A DNA stretch of 20,083 nucleotides from Chromatiales bacterium (GTDB lineage Bacteria > Pseudomonadota > Gammaproteobacteria > SZUA-152), in assembly GCA_026999335.1 (NCBI GenBank), contig JALTPW010000758.1:1-20083 (forward strand), in the 5' to 3' direction. Within the stretch, counting starts at the first letter, position 1. The number at the start of each line of letters is the position of its first letter. Below the pieces are notes generated by a model, which saw only the letters and a program-made list of their open reading frames with translations, had not been told where the DNA came from and did not search any database. The translations under genes and the position numbers were made by a program. This document shows positions 15,437 to 20,083 of this stretch, in pieces.

Positions 15437-15522
15437 TGAATGATTCGTTCAATATATCACTTGCCATACCCAATGCATCATTTTGTTCCGATTATCCCTC
15501 ATCAATGAACATTGTATTCATT
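15437..15522. promoter_or_regulatory. Candidate enhancer (UAS): two TGAA-N7-TTCA dyads
   Basis: TGAATGATTCGTTCA at 15437-15451 and AATGAACATTGTATTCATT at 15504-15522 share the dyad TGAA-N7-TTCA; the second has a perfect 6-bp arm. Their centres are 69 bp apart. Each lies about 130-240 bp from the predicted start of either divergent σ54 promoter, the usual range for an NtrC-family enhancer that can serve both directions. Confidence 0.5.
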
Positions 15523-15619
15523 TTTTGGCCGGTTTCAGGCTCACGGGCCCGGGCCTGTTGAGCGGGGCAATGAACGGCAAAGCCGCGCCACCCCTGCATT
15601 TTTAGCCGCTTTGCGACGG

Positions 15620-15636
15620 CTGGCCTGGATGTTGCT
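15620..15636 (+). promoter_or_regulatory. σ54 (-24/-12) promoter of the bd-like oxidase operon
   Basis: CTGGCCTGGATGTTGCT matches YTGGCACGRNNNTTGCW with two mismatches (AC replaced by CT), exact GG-N10-GC spacing, GG at 15622-15623 and TTGCT at 15632-15636. The predicted start is near 15647, giving a leader of about 107 nt before the first gene at 15754. It is the only evident promoter of the + strand cluster, and its activator is plausibly the NtrC-type regulator encoded at 1090-2553. Confidence 0.75.
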
Positions 15637-15753
15637 ATGGCTAGGGCTAGGGCAGATGGATCAACTGTGATGGATGGATCCGCCGAAAATATCGACCAGC
15701 GGACTTTTCCGGCAATACGGCGGGTTTCAGTAGCGACGACGAGTGGAGATGAC

Positions 15754-15915
15754 ATGACTGTATCGGAGAAACAAGACGACAAGACCCAGACCTCAGGGTC
15801 TCAAGAGGGCTCCACCTGGGGGCCCAAACTGTTCTGGACCATCCTGATCCTGATGCTGGTGTTTTTCTGGTGGCTGCTGATCTATTCCGGCGGTGTTGAA
15901 ATACAGCACGGTTGA
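15754..15915 (+). CDS. 53-aa single-TM membrane protein, first gene of the oxidase operon
   Basis: A 53-aa protein starting MTVSEKQDD, with a hydrophilic N-terminal 20 residues, one aromatic-rich transmembrane helix at about 23-45 (LFWTILILMLVFFWWLLIY) and a short GGVEIQHG tail. The ATG at 15754 is chosen because a GGAG ribosome binding site lies 5-8 nt upstream; the longer open frame to 15637 lacks one and starts upstream of the predicted σ54 transcription start. As the first gene of the operon it resembles the small subunits of terminal oxidases (CydX, CcoQ, CcoH class) in size and topology. The sequence is not recognised and the function is inferred from context only. Confidence 0.8.
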   Translation: MTVSEKQDDKTQTSGSQEGSTWGPKLFWTILILMLVFFWWLLIYSGGVEIQHG

Positions 15916-15950
15916 TCGTGATTGATTGAGCTTACAAGGCAGGATTCGTG

Positions 15951-15969
15951 TTCGCCATGTCATGGCGAA
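15951..15969. promoter_or_regulatory. 19-bp near-perfect palindrome between the two small membrane-protein genes
   Basis: TTCGCCATGTCATGGCGAA has 9-bp arms around a single central base. In RNA it would form a hairpin with a small loop; as DNA it is operator-like. It lies between 15915 and the preferred start of the next gene at 16005. It may be a translational hairpin, a processing site or a regulator binding site. Confidence 0.45.
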
Positions 15970-16004
15970 TGGATTATTTCACGGGTAAAGATCAAGAGAA
16001 GAAA

Positions 16005-16133
16005 ATGGGAAAGAATCTACAAATCTGGTTAGTCGCCTTCGCCGCTGTGCTGATCTTTTTCTATGGATTGGATCACTTGGTCATGAATATGCAGGGCTTG
16101 CCTCTGAATATTGATTTAACACCGTCACAGTAA
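16005..16133 (+). CDS. 42-aa single-TM membrane protein
   Basis: A small protein, MGKNLQIW...IDLTPSQ, with one transmembrane helix at about residues 5-25 and a roughly 18-residue C-terminal tail that is probably periplasmic. The start is uncertain. ATG 16005 has a GAG(AAG) ribosome binding site at good spacing. The frame also opens at GTG 15948 (with an AGGA three bases upstream), ATG 15957 or ATG 15969, which would add 12-19 mostly polar residues and place the 15951-15969 palindrome inside the gene. It follows the 53-aa gene and precedes the CydA-like gene, so it is likely a small subunit or assembly factor of the same complex. No family is recognised. Confidence 0.65.
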   Translation: MGKNLQIWLVAFAAVLIFFYGLDHLVMNMQGLPLNIDLTPSQ

Positions 16134-16186
16134 CGCATGATGATAAAAACGTTGCTTCAACGTGCAAAAAATGCAAGGGGTTCAAC

Positions 16187-16246
16187 ATGCAGAGCCTCTA
16201 CGTCCAGACGCTGTATTCAACAGCCGATTCAAGATTGTGGAGATAG
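16187..16246 (+). CDS. Possible 19-aa leader ORF just before the CydA-like gene
   Basis: A 19-codon ORF (MQSLYVQTLYSTADSRLWR) with a strong AAGGGG ribosome binding site seven bases upstream and a TAG stop four bases before the CydA-like start codon. The arrangement fits a coupling or leader peptide, though chance ORFs of this size are common. The peptide itself has no recognisable feature. Confidence 0.25.
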   Translation: MQSLYVQTLYSTADSRLWR

Positions 16247-16250
16247 GGGT

Positions 16251-18116
16251 ATGAAGGAAACAAAAAATTTCTCGCCACCGGTACTGCTGTCCCTGTTGCT
16301 GGTCGCCGTACTGGGTTTTTTATGGTCGGGAGACATGGTGCCGGGCCACTGGTTACCCGGGGCCGTGGCGAGTGAGGTTGCCGCAGAGGAAGTAGCCACC
16401 GCAGAAGGTGCCGATTCTGCGCAGGAATTGCAGCTGAGGCCGGCTCCCCGACCTGGCCGCGAAGATTATCCCGATGTCGGCGTCAGTAGCCGCTCCATTG
16501 TTTGGATCATCGCGCAAATGCATTTGTTTTTCGGTGCTCTGGTGCTGGCGGTACCGCTTTTTGTGCTGGTGATTGAACTGCTGGGCCGCTCCACCGGTGA
16601 TGCGCGCTATGACGACATGGCCCACGAGTTCATGAAGATCAGCATTACCGCCTATTCCATCACGGCCCTGTTTGGCGGCACCCTGGCATTGGCGTTATTC
16701 CTGCTCTATCCCGATTTAATGGCCTATCTGATGCAGGCCTTCGGCGCACAGATGCTGGTCTACGCCATGCTGTTTTTTATGGAAAGCATTTTGCTTTACG
16801 TTTATTACTACGGCTGGGATGCAATGCGCTATGGCAATGCCAAGTGGGTGCACCTTTCCCTGGGCCTGTTATTGAATGGCGTCGGTGCCACCCTGATGGT
16901 GATGGCCAACTCCTGGGCCACCTTCATGATGGCGCCTTCGGGGGTCAATGAAGTCGGCGCGGTCATCGGCAATATCTGGGAGGTCATGAAGGGGCCGTTG
17001 TGGAACCCCATTAATCTGCACCGATTTATTGCCAATATTGCCTTTGGTGGCGCGGTGGTGGGAGCCTATGCCGCCTACAAATGTTTGGCCGCCCGAACCG
17101 CCGAGGATCGCGCCCATTATGACTGGATGGGCTATACCTCTAACTTCATCGCGATTCTCGCCTTCCTGCCCCTGCCCTTTGCCGGTTATTGGCTGATGGC
17201 CGAGATCTACGCCTATTCGCAGCAGATGGGCATTACTGCCATGGGCGGTATTCTGGCCTGGTTGTTTATCGTCCAGGCGGTGTTGATCGGCACCATCCTC
17301 ATGGCGGGTAACTACTATTTGTGGTCTGGCATGTCGCGCACCGAAGGCTCAAAACGTTACCAGGGCATGATCAAATATATTGCCGTGGTCTTGGTCATCT
17401 GTTTTCTGATCTGGGTGACGCCGCATACCTTGATTCTCACCTCGGGTGAAATTGCTGCCCTGGGTGGTAGTCATCACCACTTGCTGGGCCCGCTGGGCAT
17501 CATGCCAGCGAAGAACATCGCCGTGAATCTGATGCTTATCTTTACCTTTCTGTCTTTCCAGCTTTATCGGCGTTCGGACAAGGTTGCCACGGTCTCGTGG
17601 GAGAAGGCCGGCAATGCCCTAATGGTGGCGATCTATGTCGTGGCTATCGTCAATATCATCTTTGCCGGCGTCTACTACGGTTACTTCACTAATACCGTGT
17701 ACAAGGTCGGGGCAAGTGTTACGCAGGTGGTGTCCACCCTAGTGGTCATTATCAGTGGGGTCGTGATCGATGCCTTCATGTATCGCAAGGCCAAGACTTT
17801 GCCATCCTTCTGGGGGCAGGTCAGTAATCGCTCCCAGTACGCCTTGTTTGCACTGCCTATCGCCTTCACCTGGTTGATGGCGCTGATGGGTTATGTACGC
17901 TCCTCGGTGCGTACCCACTGGCATGTGTATACCGTCATGAAAGATAACTCACCGGATAATTTTATCCCCACGATTGGTTATGCGGGAAACATGATGACGA
18001 TTGTTACGGTCATGTTTGTGCTCTTTGTCCTGTTTATCTTCTGGATCGCCAATCTCAGTAATACCAAACAGGCGCCACCATTGTCCGTGACTAAAAAGGC
18101 AGGAGAGGCCGCATGA
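16251..18116 (+). CDS. Cytochrome bd-like (CydA-like) oxidase core subunit, non-canonical
   Basis: A 621-aa polytopic membrane protein with an N-terminal signal-anchor (about 11-28), an Ala/Glu-rich linker (40-75), then many transmembrane helices. It resembles CydA along the first half: H91 in AQMHLFF matches the CydA N-terminal heme ligand, E178 in FFMESI the CydA proton-path Glu, NSWATFM the VANGW segment, and H257 in INLHRF the b558 histidine region. The canonical Q-loop (GRQPW) and the heme d Glu motif (VEAGW) are not present at PLPFAGYWLMAE (307-318). Extra histidines appear at H392, H408-410 and H556/H558. It therefore belongs to the divergent bd-like oxidases (compare those reported in Nitrospira), possibly fed by cytochrome c rather than quinol. 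The ATG at 16251 has a GGAG ribosome binding site; the longer frame from 16137 is discarded. It overlaps the next gene by 4 bp (ATGA). Confidence 0.8.
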   Translation: MKETKNFSPPVLLSLLLVAVLGFLWSGDMVPGHWLPGAVASEVAAEEVATAEGADSAQELQLRPAPRPGREDYPDVGVSSRSIVWIIAQMHLFFGALVLAVPLFVLVIELLGRSTGDARYDDMAHEFMKISITAYSITALFGGTLALALFLLYPDLMAYLMQAFGAQMLVYAMLFFMESILLYVYYYGWDAMRYGNAKWVHLSLGLLLNGVGATLMVMANSWATFMMAPSGVNEVGAVIGNIWEVMKGPLWNPINLHRFIANIAFGGAVVGAYAAYKCLAARTAEDRAHYDWMGYTSNFIAILAFLPLPFAGYWLMAEIYAYSQQMGITAMGGILAWLFIVQAVLIGTILMAGNYYLWSGMSRTEGSKRYQGMIKYIAVVLVICFLIWVTPHTLILTSGEIAALGGSHHHLLGPLGIMPAKNIAVNLMLIFTFLSFQLYRRSDKVATVSWEKAGNALMVAIYVVAIVNIIFAGVYYGYFTNTVYKVGASVTQVVSTLVVIISGVVIDAFMYRKAKTLPSFWGQVSNRSQYALFALPIAFTWLMALMGYVRSSVRTHWHVYTVMKDNSPDNFIPTIGYAGNMMTIVTVMFVLFVLFIFWIANLSNTKQAPPLSVTKKAGEAA

Positions 18117-19258
18117 ACAATGAGACAAAAGCCCCTCGCGGTGTGCTGGCAAAAAGCATGGGTTTCAGTCTGGCGCTGGCACTGTTATTCACCCTGGTCG
18201 CCAATCTGCTGCCACAGGTGGAAGGTGAAGCTCCTGTCGATCAGGAAGTGGATCTGGGGGCGTTGACCATGGACTCGTATGTTGCCCTGGGCGAGACCCT
18301 TTTTTCAGGCAAGGGAACCTGTGCCTTGTGTCATAACGACCTTGGCCGCGCCCCGGATATTCTGGCGATTAACATGGTGGAGGTGGCCAATCAACATTTG
18401 CAGGATGAGCGATACAAGGGTTCGGCCACCGATGCCGAATCCTATCTGCATGAGTCGCTGGTCGATCCCGGTATCTACGTGGTAAAGGACTATGGCAAGA
18501 AGGGAAGTAACGACACCATCTCGCCCATGCCGGCCGTCGACAAGTCGCCGATCGAACTTTCGGAAATAGAAATCAACGCCATCATCGCCTTTATGCAGGC
18601 CAAGGATGGGTACGATGTGACGGTGCCGCTGCCGACGGAGGCAGCGGCGGCGGAACCCGCCAGCCCGGAAGTGCAGAAATCCGCCGACACGATTGAGGCG
18701 GTGGTTGCCAAATACAGTTGCCAGGCTTGCCATGTGATATTAGGCAGCGGTGGTGATCTCGGCCCCGCTCTGCAACAGATGGCCGGTCGTTTCACTCGCG
18801 AAGAAATCCGTCAGGGCATTATCGCCCCTGATGAGGTGATTGCCGAAGGCTTCCCGCCAGGTGTAATGCCGCAGGATCTCGCCGAACAGATGACGGTGAA
18901 GGAACTGGATATCCTGGTGGACTATCTGGCGGGCCATGGAAAATCTGCCGCGACATCCCCGGCATCCCCGGCGGCCACACATGCAGAAGGCGCCGTTGAT
19001 AGCGACACTGAGTCGATGATCAGTAGTTTTGGCTGCCTGGCCTGCCATGTCATGTTAGGCAGCGGCGGCAAGATTGGCCCTGGCTTAGATGATATCGGCT
19101 CGCGATTGAGTGCCGAAGAGATTCGCCAGAGTATTATCGACCCCAATGCCGTCATCGCCAAAGGCTTTCCCTCGGGCGTGATGCCACTCAATTATTCCGC
19201 ACAAATGAGTGAGATGCAGTTGGATGCATTGGTGGACTTTCTGTGGGAGCGCAAGTAA
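18113..19258 (+). CDS. Membrane-anchored tri-heme cytochrome c
   Basis: A 381-aa c-type cytochrome with an N-terminal transmembrane anchor (about 12-33) and three CxxCH heme sites: C70-C73-H74, C203-C206-H207 and C308-C311-H312. Candidate axial methionines are M139, M252 and M357. The second and third domains are a clear tandem duplication: both read CxACHV(I/M)LGSGG, then GP(A/G)L, EEIRQ(G/S)II, GFP(P/S)GVMP and an LV(D)(Y/F)L ending. The start overlaps the CydA-like stop (ATGA), implying a subunit made in fixed ratio with it. It probably accepts or donates electrons for the bd-like core on the periplasmic side. No CydB gene follows, so this cytochrome may occupy that place. Whether it acts as donor to an oxidase or as acceptor in another reaction cannot be told from sequence. 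Confidence 0.88.
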   Translation: MNNETKAPRGVLAKSMGFSLALALLFTLVANLLPQVEGEAPVDQEVDLGALTMDSYVALGETLFSGKGTCALCHNDLGRAPDILAINMVEVANQHLQDERYKGSATDAESYLHESLVDPGIYVVKDYGKKGSNDTISPMPAVDKSPIELSEIEINAIIAFMQAKDGYDVTVPLPTEAAAAEPASPEVQKSADTIEAVVAKYSCQACHVILGSGGDLGPALQQMAGRFTREEIRQGIIAPDEVIAEGFPPGVMPQDLAEQMTVKELDILVDYLAGHGKSAATSPASPAATHAEGAVDSDTESMISSFGCLACHVMLGSGGKIGPGLDDIGSRLSAEEIRQSIIDPNAVIAKGFPSGVMPLNYSAQMSEMQLDALVDFLWERK

Positions 19259-19335
19259 TGGGTGTTTTGATGAATGCAGGCCTAAGGGCGAGTGAAAAAA
19301 TCTATCAACCGAGTTTATTGGTACGGGGTGAATGA
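19258..19335 (+). CDS. Possible 25-aa coupling ORF between two cytochrome c genes
   Basis: A 25-codon ORF whose ATG overlaps the upstream stop (TAATG) and whose TGA overlaps the next ATG (ATGA). A GGGAG ribosome binding site lies about eight bases upstream. The peptide (MGVLMNAGLR...LLVRGE) has no recognised feature. Its likely use is to carry ribosomes from the tri-heme cytochrome to the next gene. Chance is not excluded. Confidence 0.3.
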   Translation: MGVLMNAGLRASEKIYQPSLLVRGE

Positions 19336-20083
19336 TGAAAGGCATTAAAATTCCCGCATTCTGGCAGGCCGTGTTGGTCGTCATTATCGCCTACCTGATC
19401 TTTGATAATGCCTTCCCGCCCTTGCTGCCCAGTTCGCTGATGGCGCAGTACATGATCATCACCATTGCCAGTGTCCTGTTGTATTTTTCCTTTGATGAGA
19501 CGCGTTGGAAAGAGTTCAATGCACCGATCCTGGCGGTGCTCAGGGAATCAAGATTGGCGGTTGTCCGCTGGGGTTTCCTGATCGCCATCCCGGCCATCGT
19601 CGGTTACACCACCTATGGCTTTGTCAAGCCCTCCATGGATGCGCCGGTGGAACTGCGTCAGGTACATCCTGCACCGCCGGGTTCCTTACGTGTCTTCGGC
19701 AAAAGCTACAATTTATCTAAGTTGGAAAACCCGCTGCGCGAACAGATTCTGAAAACCATGGCCGAGGATGAAGACAAGGGCTGGGAGGTCTATGAAGAGG
19801 TCGTCGAGGCAGGGCGTGACGTCTATTACAAAAACTGTTTCTTCTGTCATGGTGATCTATTGGATGGCAAGGGCCATTACGCCCTGGGCTTCAGTCCCCA
19901 GCCGGCCAATTTTCAGGATGTCGGCACCATCGCCCAGTTGCAGGAGGCCTATCTGTTCTGGCGCATCTCGACCGGTGGCCCGGGCCTGCCCAAGGAAGGC
20001 ACGCCGTGGAATTCCGCCATGCCCGTGTGGCATGAGATGCTGAACGAGAATGAGACCTGGGAAGTGATTACCTTTCTTTATGA
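19332..20083 (+). CDS. Membrane cytochrome c (three N-terminal TM helices), cut by the window edge
   Basis: The first 250 codons of a c-type cytochrome that continues beyond the window. Three transmembrane helices lie at about 9-28, 36-54 and 77-97, then a periplasmic region with the heme site C169-x2-C172-H173 (NCFFCHGD) and a probable axial M230 in NSAMPVWHEM. The fold around GTPWNSAMP and ETWEVITFLY is typical of soluble class I cytochrome c domains; more heme sites may follow beyond the edge. Either ATG 19332 or 19335 can start it, with GGGG just upstream. The polytopic anchor is unusual for a cytochrome c and suggests a structural membrane subunit, with a loose analogy to CcoP of cbb3 oxidases. 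It is the fifth confident gene of the + strand unit and likely part of the same complex. Confidence 0.82.
   Translation, partial: MMKGIKIPAFWQAVLVVIIAYLIFDNAFPPLLPSSLMAQYMIITIASVLLYFSFDETRWKEFNAPILAVLRESRLAVVRWGFLIAIPAIVGYTTYGFVKPSMDAPVELRQVHPAPPGSLRVFGKSYNLSKLENPLREQILKTMAEDEDKGWEVYEEVVEAGRDVYYKNCFFCHGDLLDGKGHYALGFSPQPANFQDVGTIAQLQEAYLFWRISTGGPGLPKEGTPWNSAMPVWHEMLNENETWEVITFLY

Larger units (their letters stand above)
15207..15753. other. Divergent 547-bp regulatory intergenic region
   Basis: This gap holds no convincing gene. It contains two opposed σ54 promoters (15283-15299 - and 15620-15636 +) and the two TGAA-N7-TTCA dyads between them. There is also the small palindrome GGTATACC, and a GCAAAGC/GCTTTGC dyad a little upstream of the + promoter. 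A frame open from 15637 into the 53-aa gene has no ribosome binding site and is treated as untranslated leader. Confidence 0.7.

Noticed and set aside
15523..15541. TTGGCCGGTTTCAGGCT as a second + strand σ54 promoter
   Set aside because: It has GG-N10-GC spacing, but lacks the TT of TTGC and the AC of GGCAC. The element at 15620-15636 is far better and nearer the first gene.
16137..16250. N-terminal extension of the CydA-like gene to ATG 16137
   Set aside because: No ribosome binding site and a basic, Cys-containing leader unlike a membrane-protein start; the ATG at 16251 has a GGAG site and begins directly before the first helix.

Overview
The window looks like a gammaproteobacterial chromosome segment, possibly from a chemolithotrophic or denitrifying lineage. 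This rests on moderately high GC, σ54 (−24/−12) promoters, a GTAGGTTGGGGT-type REP-like palindrome and several c-type cytochromes. The species cannot be named from sequence alone. Most of the window reads as one functional locus built around an unusual cytochrome bd-like (CydA-like) terminal oxidase and two divergent transcription units.

Right arm, + strand (about 15.62-20.08 kb): a near-consensus σ54 promoter is followed by a 53-aa single-TM protein, a roughly 42-aa single-TM protein, a 621-aa CydA-like membrane protein, a 381-aa membrane-anchored tri-heme cytochrome c, a possible 25-aa coupling ORF, and a three-TM cytochrome c cut by the window edge. No CydB is seen in the visible part. The c-type cytochromes sit where CydB would be expected.

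Left arm, - strand (15.27 down to 0.04 kb): a second, divergent σ54 promoter precedes a HEAT-repeat protein. After it come a secreted cupredoxin-like protein, a 44-aa membrane protein, a universal stress protein carrying five PCP_red-type repeats, a NirJ/AhbD-like radical SAM/SPASM protein carrying four more such repeats, a HemY-type protoporphyrinogen oxidase, a small membrane protein, a PAS sensor histidine kinase, an NtrC-class σ54 activator, and moaA. Stem-loops follow the cupredoxin gene, and a REP-like palindrome separates the radical SAM gene from the oxidase gene.

Reading the parts together (inference): the kinase/activator pair probably senses a periplasmic or redox signal and activates both σ54 promoters through paired TGAA-N7-TTCA sites lying between them. 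The + strand genes make the electron-transfer complex. The - strand genes supply tetrapyrrole-related enzymes (radical SAM, HemY), PCP_red and HEAT scaffold proteins and a copper protein that may assemble it or modify its heme. This closed regulatory and maturation circuit around a non-canonical bd-like oxidase is the most interesting system in the window.
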